Shown here one piece after another: positions 12,832-24,829 of a stretch of 64,000 bases of DNA. Every line of letters begins with the position of its first letter. Within the stretch, counting starts at the first letter, position 1. The notes beneath the pieces are model-generated. The model ran no database searches. It was not told the DNA's origin and saw only the letters and a list, made by a program, of their open reading frames with translations. Where the stretch lies: positions 392,505 to 456,504 of the forward strand of contig JANPYM010000005.1 of assembly GCA_025890175.1 (NCBI GenBank), read 5' to 3'. The stretch comes from Ciborinia camelliae (Eukaryota; Ascomycota; Leotiomycetes; Helotiales; Sclerotiniaceae). The position numbers and the translations under genes were made by a program.

Positions 12832-14957
12832 TTAACGGAGTGAGAAACCCTTTCTCTTGCCTTCCTTTTCTATTGGTCTTCCACTCTCGACTCTCGATTT
12901 CTTCTCCTCGAGTTCTTGACGTTGACGCTCGAGTTGTTCCTTCATCTCGCGATGTCTGGCGTACAACTCTTCTTCGCTTTGCTTCAGCTTGCTCTCCTTC
13001 TCTGCAACCTTTTGTTGGAAAACCATCTTCATCTCGGCCTCCATCTTGGCAAGTTTCTGCTCGTGCAATTGGCGCTCTTCTTCTTGCTTGACAGCTGGGT
13101 TGACCTCCTTGAAGACATTTGGATCTTGAGCAACACCCATAGCAGTAAGCTTCTCTGATCTGTAGTTCTCATACAAAGCATTATTGGTATGTTCCTTGAG
13201 CTCCTCCATGTGGGTTCGAATAAGCATTTGTCTGAGCTTGACGAAGTCACAGTGCTCCTCATTGTCAACTTCAATGACACCCCATGGGTATTTACGTCCT
13301 CGAACTTTGCGTCCCTCGCTGTTTGTGATCTCGGAATTGGCACCAACAACTGCAAAAGGCACTTTGTCCATGATCTCCTTGTTCTCGGCGATGGTCTCCT
13401 CATCATCCTTTTCGTAATGTGGACCCTCGAAGATTTGGATATCGTGGTGTTTGATATCAGCAAGAATCTAGAAGCTGGTTAGTGTAAGTTTTTAAATATG
13501 CAAGTGAGATCCTTACTCTAAGCTTGAAGGCAATGATTTCCTCATCGGTCAAAGTATCAGCCTTGGCAATGACTGGGATCAAGTTGACCTTGGTATGAAG
13601 TCTACGCATAACTTCAATGTCCAAAGGCTTCAATGCATGACCAGTTGGTTGAATGAAGTAAACGCAAGCATGAACACGGTTATCCACGATATTCATTCGG
13701 TTGACCTTGTTCTCGGCATCCAAATAAGCATCGAAGCGTTGTTCAACATTATCAACAATTGGTCTCCAAGATTCATCATTGTTGACGAAATCACCAAAAC
13801 CTGGGGTATCAACGACGGTCAAACGTAAACGAACACCATTCTCCTCGATATCAGCACTGATGGATTGAATAGAAACGGTTTTTGGGATGATGTCGAGGGA
13901 AGGTCCTTTGCGTTCTCTGGGTGGGTATAGGGAAGTGTTGAAAAGAGTGTTGACCAAAGTCGACTTTCCGAGTCCAGATTCACCTATGCAAAAGTTAGCA
14001 CAGACCAAGATATATATTAAAAAGTCACACGTACCAACAACCATAACATTAAAGTTGAATCCCTTTCTAACACTCTTTCGGTGCCATTGATTTGGCAAGT
14101 TTGCAAATCCAACATATCCAGTTAACTTTCTTCGGACGATGTTCTTCATATCACTTGCTTGTTGAGCTGCAACCTTTGGATCTGCTGAGCTAACAGTCAT
14201 TGGGATCTCTAATGGGGATGATGGTGCTCCATTAGGAACTGGAGATGCTCGGCTAGGCGCAGGAGCCATTGAAACTCCGTTGGTAGCTGTATATAGAGGT
14301 AAAATGTCAGCCCAATCATTCGACGTAGTGCTATAATTCTTAGACGCCTGTTGTAATTTATCCGCGACCCATAGTTCCATGGATTCATGGTGGTCCACAG
14401 AAATCCTCTCCAGACTTGGAGCTTCTTCGACATCCAGCATGCTTCGAAATTGAGCGCGTCCTGCACCTCGCTGATGCCGATGCAAGCTTCCGGGATATGG
14501 ACGCTGTTCAATACTCTCCGATGATTGCTTAGGCATTGAAGTGTCTTTCGACATGCTCTCAGATCGTACTACAGACCATTCCTTATCTCCAGGTTCTGAT
14601 CCAGGGGGTGGAGCCGGAGATTTCTTCGTGACGATGATATTCCAATGACCATTTGCATTTAGCTTCATGGCTGGCACATCAGTGCGATGATGAAACATCT
14701 TGTGGCAGATCGTTGGTGGTTTCCCAGCTTTGTGAAATGTATCTCAAAATGTGCGAGTCCACCAGACTCAAGATGTGAAGCTTTGTAGTTGCAATAATTA
14801 TGTGTCCCAAATGATTGTCGGAAAGATCGATGGCACAATGTCGATTGGAAGATTTGAGGTTCCACCAATTGTTGATTCGGTGTTGGATGTTCCAGTGATT
14901 CCATTGTTTCCCCAAGTATTGACTTCCTCCAGAAAATGAAACAAATTGCTTACCCAT
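12832..14957 (-). CDS. aspB: Septin of the Cdc3/AspB class
   Basis: Filament-forming GTPase of the septin cytoskeleton, acting at septa, hyphal tips and branch sites. Exons: 14957-14954, 14670-14035, 13983-13517, 13467-12832, giving 580 residues. Seen: polybasic stretch before the GTPase domain ('[12 protein letters not shown]'), P-loop GESGLGKST at ~214-222, G3 'DTPGFGDF', G4 'AKAD', septin unique element '[13 protein letters not shown]', and a C-terminal coiled coil ending in 'KRKGFSLR'. Gene order of motifs and the C-terminal helix match yeast Cdc3. Start: ATG at 14957 is followed after one base by GTAAGC, so the first coding exon would be only ATGG, joined to an acceptor before 14670. An unspliced alternative starts at 14698 (588 residues). 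The N-terminal extension (~190 residues, Ser/Pro-rich) is long for the family. Confidence 0.93.
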
Positions 14958-16710
14958 TGTTATGATTGATGTAGAAGGATCGAAGGTGGTTTAATATTTC
15001 GTGAAGAAAGAAGGTGGGAGGTTCTAAAATCTGCCGGCACAAAAGATAGAGAAATTAGCTTTTATGGACCAAAGGATGATCAGAGTCAAAATGCAGAAGA
15101 GATCAAATACAAATCGAGATCCTCAGAAATGTCACTCTTGAAGGTATTCCGAAAGATCGAGGATTGATTAGATGGGGTGATGTCTGTCGAATTCATGCAG
15201 GAATACGAATATTCGCACGTACCAGATATTAATTCTTGAATCCTCAACAAGTATTGGTTCGCGTTGTCTTTAATGCGGACCAAAGTCAATAGGTAGGGTA
15301 GGTAGTTGAATAGATCGAAGCTGCGGATGGAAGAATCAAGTATGTATGTATTGGTTGACTCAGTTAATTCTGGGAAAGTACAATACAAAGTAAAAGAAGT
15401 TTAGTTTAATTGATTGGAAAATAGAAAATAGAAAAAAAAGTTGGGATTGTAAACGATTGTAGTGAATGTTGTTGATGTAAAAAGTTCGGGAGGGAAAAAA
15501 AAGTTGTGTAGGTTGTCAAGGTCGCACCGGTTTGAATGTTTGAGAGGCTTTCTTGTTATTTGTGGTGGTGATTGATGGTTGGTGGTTGGTGCAGGTGGTG
15601 GTTGGCGTTAGTATCTTTTGGTGTAATTTTGGTTTGTTGCTTGTGTCCATTGGGCAAAAGGGGCTACGTTTCTTGGGCGGGATTGGCTGGGAGGGGGGAG
15701 AATTGATGACTAATGACTGATGACTGATGAGAGGACTGAGGACTGAGGACTGATGACTGGGTGATGGATGAGTCTGTGACTGACTGGATGGGATGGGATG
15801 GGATGGGACTGGATGGCCGGGGGACTGAATGAGGATTTACTTGGGGAAAAGGGTCAAAAAGGGTAGGGGCACGCTTTCCTTTTAAGATTACAAGGATAGA
15901 AGAAGCTAATAAGAGGCTTGGTCATTTTAATATTGATGAAGAGTGATTTCGGAAATTTATGGAAATGATGGAAATGATGGAAATGATGAAGAGATTGACC
16001 AATGAGGGATGGAACAAACAGGACGATGCATGTACATTGTACGTACCATATGTTTTTTACGTGTGTGATAATATATCGACTCTTATATATATAGGTAGGT
16101 ATCTAGGATGAATGAAGATATACTACCAGTAGGTACCTAGTAGATAGTATCTAGGTAGGTAGGTAAGTAATCATTGAGTAGGTAGGATACCTAGATAGAT
16201 ATGGAATCTCAAGTCTATAAGGTTCGATACAATAAACCTTATTAAACTCTAAATACAGGTACCAGTGACCAGACCTTTTCATTTGCAAACACTGATTCGA
16301 TCCGATATATGAAGGTCAACTGGTATCAAGTACGAGTACTTAGGTACCTGTAAGTTTGAAAGTGCGTACCCAATTGGAAGTAACTACCGTACCAGTTGAC
16401 CTATATACAGTACACCCAACCCAGTCCAGTCCAGTACCTACCCAATACCTACCTTCCTATATACCTATGTATCAAAATGAACGATCCACCAAGAATCTCC
16501 AAGAATCTCCCAAACGAAAAAACCGCATCAACCAAAAAGAATACGATGAATAGATTTTCGACCAATCAATCCCGTCTTCCTACTGCCAACCAGTACAACA
16601 ATCATGGAAGTATCAACAAGTCACAAGTCACAAGTCACAAGTTCACAGGTATTCACTGTGGTGTGGTGTATGGAATCTGGATTTTTGGTACTCATTTTTT
16701 TTCTCTCTCT

Positions 16711-16746
16711 TTCTTTCTGCCTTTCTTTCTGCCTTTCTTTCTGCCT
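16711..16746 (+). repeat. 12-bp pyrimidine tandem repeat, 3 copies
   Basis: Three exact copies of TTCTTTCTGCCT in a row. Confidence 0.9.
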
Positions 16747-19700
16747 TTTGGGGAGGATTGCGATCTACATTGGAGACTTCGAATCGGAAACCCGTCAGTC
16801 AGTCGGTACCTAGGTAGGTAGGTAGGTAGGTAATTAACACTCAAACTTCGAAATTGATGATAAGAATCTTGCAACACGACGGTATATACCTACCTAGGTA
16901 CGTAGAGTATGATTAATAGATACCTAGTACATAGCTAGCTCACCATCATCATCATCATCATCATTATAATTACTACCTCTACATAACCTCCTTTTCAATT
17001 CGCTTCACCACACTCCTCACACTCTCTCGCAGTACTCTACGAAGTACTCCACTCCACCTCTACGATATTTATTTTTGGACCCCTACCTAGGTACCTAGAT
17101 AGTAGGTACAGTAGTAGGTATTTTTGGAATGAATACCTACCTAACCTACCTACCTACCTACCGTACCTAACCTCTCAATTCAAAATTTAGAATGATTTCA
17201 TTTCTCCGTCTCCGTAGTCTCCATAGTCTCCGTAGAGTAGTCTCCGTAGAGTAGTCTCCGTAGAATAATCCATGCCTACCTGCCCACTTTCTTGAAGCTT
17301 GCTTGCTTGCTTGCTTGTGTCCTCTCCCAACTTCTCTCCCAAGGAGAGTCCAGTGTTTGAACAATCCCAATCCCAATCTCAATCCCACTTTTTATTTGTG
17401 CGTGAACCAATGAAACACGAATTTGAAGCCTGAGAAACCTGAGACGCGAGATGGAGATGGATGGATGGATGCGCTAATTGGATCAATGTGAGACATTTTG
17501 CTGGTTTGGGTTTGGGATTGCCCCCGGGGGGGTTAGGTTAGATTATCATGGCGGAGTCTGGATTTCTCATGCTCCGATTGTCACGTGGGGATATAAGATT
17601 TATGATTTAAGAGATTTGAGTACCCAGGTACCTAGGTAATCTTGCAGTGGTTGTGGTCATATTTGGTATTTGATGTTTTAAATCGGTTGATATTTATCTA
17701 GGGTGATGTAGGTACCTAGTTAATAGAGTATAGAGTATAAATGAAGAAACTTGGTGAGCAAGGTTTATTACCTACCTACCTACCTAAATATCTACCTACT
17801 ATAATTATGAAAGAGAAGAAGAAGAAGGCAAACAAACAGTTACAGTCACAGTCAATGAATAAGAAGAACATAATAGGTACCTACCTACTTGACTTCCGAT
17901 TCCGAAATCCATCCATGGTTACCTATGTAGGTACCTACCTATGCAGTACCGGTATACAAACAAGACAAGACAAGACAAGGATAGGCACCACCATAACCAT
18001 AACCATCTGCATGAAGGAAGGAGAGGAAGGAGAAGAGTCTTTGCTTTTCTTTTCGGTGCATATATATACATATATATGCATGCATGTATGTATGTATATA
18101 CCTATACAATACAAAACTTCCTTCCCTTCTTCGTAAATGAATCCCGACCCCTTGAAGAATGGACTTGGACTTGGACTTGGACCTGAATCCATGGAAGTTG
18201 TTGATATAAAAGTAGATAGGTAGGCCATCTTTTTTTTATTATCCTCTCCAACTCTCTCTCACCTCGACTTGCAACTGTTGAAAACTGAAAACCGGGCTCC
18301 AAGTCTCGCATCAAAATTCGAAATTCAAAAGTCCATTCTTTATTCTTCATTCCGCAATACCTAGCTAGGTACCTACCTACCTAGATAAGTATCGATATCG
18401 ATATCGGGATATTTTTCCTTTGACACATACGGAATGAATGGCCCTGCAATATCTATGTCTATTGATGTCTATGCCATCTATCGATCTATCTATCTGAGGA
18501 CTGACGAAACGGGAACTTCAACTGCTCCGAGCAATGCATTTTGGAGGATTGAATCAATCTGTATGTACAGTACCTACTTCACCATGCATGCCGATTCCGA
18601 AATCGGTGCTGTTGTCCTCTGTTTCTCTCTTCTTCGTGTTCTGTTTACCTTGTATGTATGTATATAGGTAGGTAGGTAGGTAGGTACCTATATATATAGG
18701 TCAATATAATGACGTTCAAATCAGGATATACCTACCTACCTACCATAAATCTCATCTCAACTCAACTCAACTCCACGCCCGTCATGAAATACCATAAAAT
18801 ACCATAAAACAAACCCATTAAAAACGTCAAATACAGACCAAGTAGGTACCTACCTGGTATCTATCGAGTGCTATCTACCTAGGTAGGTAGGTACCAGGGT
18901 ACCTAATGACCAACGAAATCTGCGGGCCGTAGAATTGGGGAATTGTTTGATTTTTCGCTGAGTACCTAGGTACACCACTTATAGTACATACAGCACCGAG
19001 GTCATACAGCTCCTAGATACTACATACACGTAGGTATACATACCTATACATACATTTACAGCATAAACGCACAACCTTAATTCAATTCTCTTGTTGTTAT
19101 TGTGTATCGAGTTAGTGTATGTAGAACTATTTTATATCAACATATTCATTTCAATCCATTTCTTCTCTCCAGCATCTCCGGTGTCCCAATCATCATCATC
19201 ATCATCATCGCGATCGTGTTTCGTCGTACGGTGTACGGAGTACCAAATAGGTACCGAATAGGGTCCTGACTGAGTCCTGCCATCTATCTATCTAGGTAGC
19301 TACTGCAGAAGATTTTTTTATTTTTCTTCTTCCAATGAAACTTTCTTTTTTCATCCGGTGTCCAGCACCAGGAAGGAACCCGTCCCGTTCTACCTAGGTA
19401 GTCCTAGGTAGTCCTAGTAGCACGAAAAGCGAAAGGCGAAAGGCGAAAGATGGCCGGCTAGCACGAGAGAAGGATTTGATGAGGATTTGATGGGGATGGG
19501 GATGGGGATGAGGATCTTGGGAATTTTATAGGTACTTAGCTACCGGTACCTGGGTGGTGGGTTCGTGGGATTTGTCGGTTTCTTGGGAGCTTTTTTGGGG
19601 GGGAGAGAGAGGGAAGGAAAGCAGAAAGATGAGGGAGGAAGGGAGGTTTGGATGTGGATTTGGGAAGAGCTTTTCTTTGGGGGGGGGGTTAAAAATATGT

Positions 19701-20926
19701 TATTGGTTGATCTTGGTTGGTTTTGATTAATGGATGGATGGATTATAGGCAGGTAGGTATTGGCGTGTTTTTTTTGGGTATCTATGTAGGTAGTTCAGGG
19801 GGTTGGGGGACAGGGAGAGGAAGAGGGAGAGATGATGAGGTAGGTGGGTGAGTAGAAGCGGTTGTGATATTGGAGAAAATGTCGATGTAACTTGGGATTT
19901 GGGATTTGTGATTTGGTGGGAAGTGGGCAGGTAGATAGGTCAGATAATGGATGGACGGATGGGTTATGTGGTAAATAGATGCTATTAATAAGATCCGTAG
20001 TAGCGAAAGACGATATGAGATGAAATGAACGGGAATATATTTGAAAGAGGGTTCATAGACATTTGACAACCCAACCCAACCCCAACCCCAACCCCAACCC
20101 CAAGCACATACACATTCTTTAACATGCTAATCCATTCCCATTTAAGTTTTGTCGCATATCCCATATCATCTCATAGCGAGTGAAGTTTTCCAAATTCCTC
20201 CCCTTCCACTCCAAGATTTTCTTATTCCTCACACTTCACTTGCAAATCCCCCGGCCGTTACATCAATCCCACCATAGGTACCTTGACATTTGACCTCCCA
20301 ATTCCAAGTTCACGTGCACACACGTGCCAATATACCATGAAGACTTTTGTTGCACATCTCAGTGAAACTAGAGAAGAGAAAATTTATTGATGGTGGTTGT
20401 GGGAATCTTACCTAAAATTGAAGTAAAGTGTGAGGAATAACTGGAGGGGATTGATGGGGGTTTTGCTAAACTTCACTTACAGGTTGCTATGCTGATGTGA
20501 TGTGCAATAAAATTTAAGTTGTAATGGATTGGCATTTGTGCTTGTGGAATCAGTTCTGAGCTGAAATGGGAAGGTTCGAAGTTCAGGTTAGTGGTGGGGT
20601 AAGGTGGAAATGGAATATGAGGGCTGGCTGTGTGATGGGATTGAGAGGAAGGAAGAAAATAGTTAGGCGGAGAAGAACGACAAAACTGCATAGGTGTTGT
20701 TAAGACTTGTGAGTCGATGTTTAACAACTGAACTGGACGGTAAATATGCAATATTCTAACCAAGTTAGAAACTAGATGGATGTCAGTTGAACAGTACATG
20801 AGAGGTCTCAACATATTGCAGCTTGATCACATATTTGGACTTGTTTAGTTCATAGTGATTATTGCTATTTGTTACTACAGGAGATTGTTCTATTTGGTGA
20901 TATAACAGTTATTATCCTCCTGGATT

Positions 20927-20947
20927 CAGCAAGTGCTGATACATGAT
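20927..20947 (+). repeat. Flank copy 1 of the BTB duplication
   Basis: A 21-base segment identical to 22974-22994. Both copies lie just past the 3' end of a BTB-like gene on the minus strand, and weaker similarity continues for ~40 bases to the right. This marks the edge of an old tandem duplication. Confidence 0.85.
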
Positions 20948-21105
20948 GTTAATGCTTGCAAAACATTCCTGTTAATCACCGAAAACTCCCTCCAGTCAAT
21001 CCTCTCGTTATTCGCTTTGTCATTTACCTAAATTCCCATTCATTTGTTTCATGCATACATTCTCCATCAATATCCTATGCTCCATCACACCTCAACCTTT
21101 AATAC

Positions 21106-22161
21106 TCAGTTCTCTTCATTAAAAGTTAGAGAACTCATGCTATCAATAACGGAATCAGACTCATCGAGGGGACATGTTTCACCAGGGCCGTGTTGGTGAT
21201 ACTCGCATTCTGGAGCTTCGCGTTGATCAGCCATCTCACCATCTGCATCTCGAACCCGCCCACCCTCGAGTAAGTCAAGCATGTCCACAAGAAGTTCTTC
21301 ATTACATTGGCCAAGCTCGCAAGCTAAGACAGATGGTTTACCGGTTTCTCGCTCGGAATTCATCACTTGTACAATGTACGCAATGAAGTTGATGGCAAAG
21401 AGCCTGGTCTTCGAGGTTGGAGCAGTTTCATCGTAGATTCTTCGCATATGGTAAAGTCCCAATGGCGAACCGACCTCTTTGCAAGAGTTGATAAAAAGTC
21501 GAAGAGTCTCGTCTTGAAATTCGGCAATGCCATACTTTTCAGCAAAGAAACAGATATTCAACAAAGTATCGATGGTTTGTAGTCTTTCCTCTCGCGTAGC
21601 TGGCTGCGACTCAAAGAATCTATCAAACTCCAGTGCCTGCGAACCTCTGGGCTTATAGCGACACCATTCTATGAACATTGAAAAGATATCGATGTGAAGA
21701 TCGGGCAAGGATGCAGCTGGTACAGCGGTGATATCCTTCCAGGTATCTTCGGGAAAGATTTTGTTGAAAATATCGGCTCGTTCCTCGACCAACTCCTTTC
21801 TCACGAGGTAATATTCTCCAGAACAGAGAATTGCGAAATGTCCCGGGTGGGGAAGTGTTCCATACCAGCTAGTGATTTGTTAGCATCAATCACCATTATT
21901 CCAGTCTTGAAATTTCACTTACGTTTCGGGCGTGAAGTCGAAAGTCATACAGGAGTTTGCGGATGGTTCTTGAATATTCTCAATTCCTTCCAACATGTTC
22001 GTAAATGATTTCACCGTGTTGGGGGTTCTCGCTCCATTCAAACCACTGCTGACTGTTTGATAGTCTGTGATAGCTGCGGGCCTATTGGCAAGAGATTGAC
22101 CACTAGTTGGAGTGTCAACACAATTGTATGTGCTGCCGGCTTGACTGAATAGAGTAGCCAT
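21106..22161 (-). CDS. BTB-like domain protein, paralogue A
   Basis: Two exons: 22161-21923 and 21868-21106 (54-bp intron, GTAAGT to CTAG), 333 residues. The first ~75 residues are Ser/Thr/Pro-rich and probably disordered. Then follows a fungal BTB/POZ-like fold: 'HFAILCSGEYYLVRKELVEERADIFNKIF', 'FSMFIEWCRYK' and 'ICFFAEKYGIAEFQDETLRLFI'. The C-terminus carries 'APECEYHQHGPGETCP', which recurs almost unchanged in the neighbour at 23119-24270. BTB domains mediate dimerisation and can link substrates to Cul3 ligases; nothing here shows which applies. Start chosen at the ATG in context CCAACATGGC; the open frame extends upstream only through a GTG codon. Confidence 0.85.
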
Positions 22162-23118
22162 GTTGGCAAGTGTTGTAGGGGGTTGATATGTTGATGAAAA
22201 ATAAACGGTTTGAATGTTTCCCCAACTAGATCTGGGTGCAGGGTATGAAAAGGATTGTTGAGCTTGATGTAGTTTGGAAGTTGATTTTGACTGAGGATCT
22301 TGGAGGATCTGGGAGCTTATAAAGGAATTAAAGGCACTAAATTCGGGTAGAGCGGGCACTAGTCCAATATTTGGAATGGCATAGAATTTAGAGAGGAGAA
22401 AGAGTTTAGAGAATGCGGGGAATTCACCGCTTTAGTTGAATCGTTTCGAAAAATGAGGTTATACCCAACCATTCCACAACGCTTAGCCGTAAAGACATGC
22501 TACCCCAAGTTTGGAAAAATATTCAATATGATATGATAACCTCTATATATACGACAGGAATAAAGACAAGAGAGTGGTCCAAGAGGGGCGGGGTAGAGAA
22601 AGCTGTCTTTCGGTGTCACGTAGAGCGGAAGGAAGGAATAACTGTGAATTCTGAGATTAATTAGAAAGTATTGCCTATTAAAAGTAGTTATTCTAGAAAT
22701 ATGATAGGTCAGAAAGTTAATTCTACTGACGGATGTTCTGTTTTATATTGACTTCCCGGGATTGGTTTGGGGGAACTGAAGCCTTTTACTTGTATCACTT
22801 CTGTAGAATTTTGTATAGTACAAATTATATGGCATCTTTCCGTAATCTGCTCGGCCTTACGCCGTAGGTATATAAAATTGAATATCAATTTACTACTACT
22901 ACCTATATTATAGACTATTATTCACCTGGTGAATGACTGGTACTGTAACGCTACTATGAAAATTTCCTAGATCCAGCAAGTGCTGATACATGATTGATTC
23001 GAAGTTCTCAAATTGTTCCTGTCAACCGCTCAAATTCACCCGCATTGCTTCATTATCGTTTTGTTCTCCGCCATGCTGTTTACTTACGAATTCTATCGGC
23101 CGTATCTTCACGGTCGTA
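22162..23118. other. Spacer between the BTB paralogues
   Basis: About 950 bp holding the promoter of paralogue A and the 3' flank of paralogue B. Apart from the duplicated 21-mer at 22974, no gene or strong site was seen; open frames reaching into 22990-23676 on the plus strand are antisense to paralogue B. Confidence 0.5.
22974..22994 (+). repeat. Flank copy 2 of the BTB duplication
   Basis: Exact second copy of the 21-base segment at 20927-20947, again directly downstream (minus-strand sense) of a BTB-like gene. Confidence 0.85.
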
Positions 23119-24270
23119 TCATTTCCTCTGCATCTTAATTTTCTTGCACTTAATTACGAACCAAGAACTCACTACACCGACCAAGCCCAGCAAAAAACAT
23201 TTATGAGGACAGGCCTTCTTTGGTCCATGTTGATGATAAGTACACTTTGGTGCCTGGCGTGGATCCAAAAGATGTCCATCCGAGGTTCTGATGCTTCTTC
23301 CCTTCAACATATCAAGCAAACCAGCAAGATCCTCTGGGCTACAGGACGAAAGGTCGCAATTCAACGCAGCTTCCTTATCCTTCCAGTGTCCAGCCGTCTT
23401 GATCTCTTGTATGATAAAGGCAATGAAGTCGATGAAGAAAGCTCGGGTCTTCGAATTCCGAGATGTGTTCTCGTGACACTGCTGGGCGTGAATGATATTC
23501 AAGGGGGATTCATCTTCCTTGCATGTATCGATGAACAATCTAAGGACTTCATCTTGAAACTCATCGAGAGAGAATCTCTCAGCGAAGAACAGAAGATCCA
23601 TCATGGTGCCAATCGCATTGAATCTATCCTCGCGCGTACAAATCTGAGCATTGATGAAAATCTCTTCGTATTGTAAAAGTTTGGATCCTCGAATCTGCGT
23701 CCAGAACACAAACATTCCGAAAATCTCCATATCGACATCCCGCAATGTTGCTGATGGAAGTCCCGCCATATCTTCCTTTTTCAAGGAATCCTTGCCGAAT
23801 ACCTTCTCGTATAGTTTTCTTTGTCGCTCAACCCACTGGAAATCAAGCGCCATGTAACTCTCATTGCGCTCAATCAATATCGTATAAAAGCCCGGCATAG
23901 GAAGTGTGTCTATGGGTCTATCATGGCTATTAGCTTTAGGCGTTAGGGTTAGAAATGGTAAAGCCTACGTAGGATCCCACTTGAAGTTGACCATCACGTG
24001 AGCAGCTCCCGAAGCCTTCTCTTGAGCATCTTTTAAAGTGGCCAGCCTGTTCGCTAGAGATGTGGCGGTGGCCGGGGTATTCACGCCAGATGAGTTGCTA
24101 TCGCCAGACGAGTTGCTCTTGCTAGAACTATTCTCGGCCTTGGAGAATTTGAGTCCAGACTGTCTGTTGGGGAACTTGAGTACAGCATGTTTTTGGGGAT
24201 ACGACTGCGCCATAGTTGGGGTGGCCATGACAGTAGTGGTGCCAGCGCCTGTGGTAAATGGAGTCTCCAT
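23119..24270 (-). CDS. BTB-like domain protein, paralogue B
   Basis: Two exons: 24270-23969 and 23917-23119 (51-bp intron at the position equivalent to that in paralogue A), 366 residues. The layout copies paralogue A: a disordered Ser/Asn-rich N-terminus with 'SLANRLATLKDAQEKASG', then BTB-like 'GFYTILIERNESYMALDFQWVERQRKLYEKVF' and 'LLFFAERFSLDEFQDEVLRLFIDTCKE', then 'APKCTYHQHGPKKACP'. Unlike A it ends with a hydrophobic stretch ('FLLGLVGVVSSWFVI') followed by basic residues, which could be a C-terminal membrane anchor. Start at the ATG opening 'METPF'; the frame upstream begins only at TTG. Function unknown beyond the fold. Confidence 0.83.
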
Positions 24271-24829
24271 ATTGATCGTTGTGATTTGCGTATGTATGTA
24301 TGTACAGATGAATGTGACAGTCTTCTTATACAAATTCAAGTTGGGCTCGAAATGTTGAGGAGTTATTGAGTGGAAAGAGGGAGGAAGGTGGAATAATCTT
24401 GGAGCCCACGAAAAAATTCCAGACAGATGCAGCCGACGCTAATATTTTGACACTGCAAGCAATTTACCGCCCTGATTGATTTGCTTGAACGATGTCATGT
24501 TCAACTTTTCCCCAACGTGGAGCCATACAACAGTGCCGCTAGTCTTCAAAAGATATTGAATTCGGTAATTGGCCTTTGCATATATCTAAAAATATTATTC
24601 ATTTCGTGAAGAACTGATAGTATTTGCGGGGTAACTATTCACCGCTACATAGTAGCCTCATACATTATGTCATAGTCCAGCAACTTGGGATGATTACATG
24701 GAGTGTGTAGATGAAGAGAGAAGCTCCACACTTTATAGTAAGAATCTGGAAGACATATATCTTTCAAATAAAAAAGATATTCTGCTCACCGACACAAATG
24801 GCCAGGCTATATCGATCCGTCTCATAATC

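Larger units (their letters stand above)
14958..21105. other. Gene-free stretch packed with simple repeats
   Basis: About 6 kb without a gene I can support. It is dominated by GGTA/TACC arrays (for example near 16140, 16805, 17090-17165, 17765, 18365, 18665, 18730, 18885), ATC runs (16943-16966, 19190-19209), GATGG/GGGAT and GGACT tandems near 15720-15825, and CCCAAC runs near 20070-20100. The first ~450 bp beside the septin is probably its leader. Short frames at 15086-15388, 19782-20069 and 20473-20814 (minus) look like by-products of the composition. Confidence 0.55.

Noticed and set aside
16356..16821. Plus-strand frames of 65-141 codons
   Set aside because: Translations of CCTA and TTTC repeats.
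20473..20814. 113-codon minus-strand frame
   Set aside because: Pro/Ser/His-rich translation of unremarkable spacer with no domain or splice support.
22990..23676. 228-codon plus-strand frame
   Set aside because: It is fully antisense to the BTB-like paralogue B, whose domain motifs and splice sites are clear.
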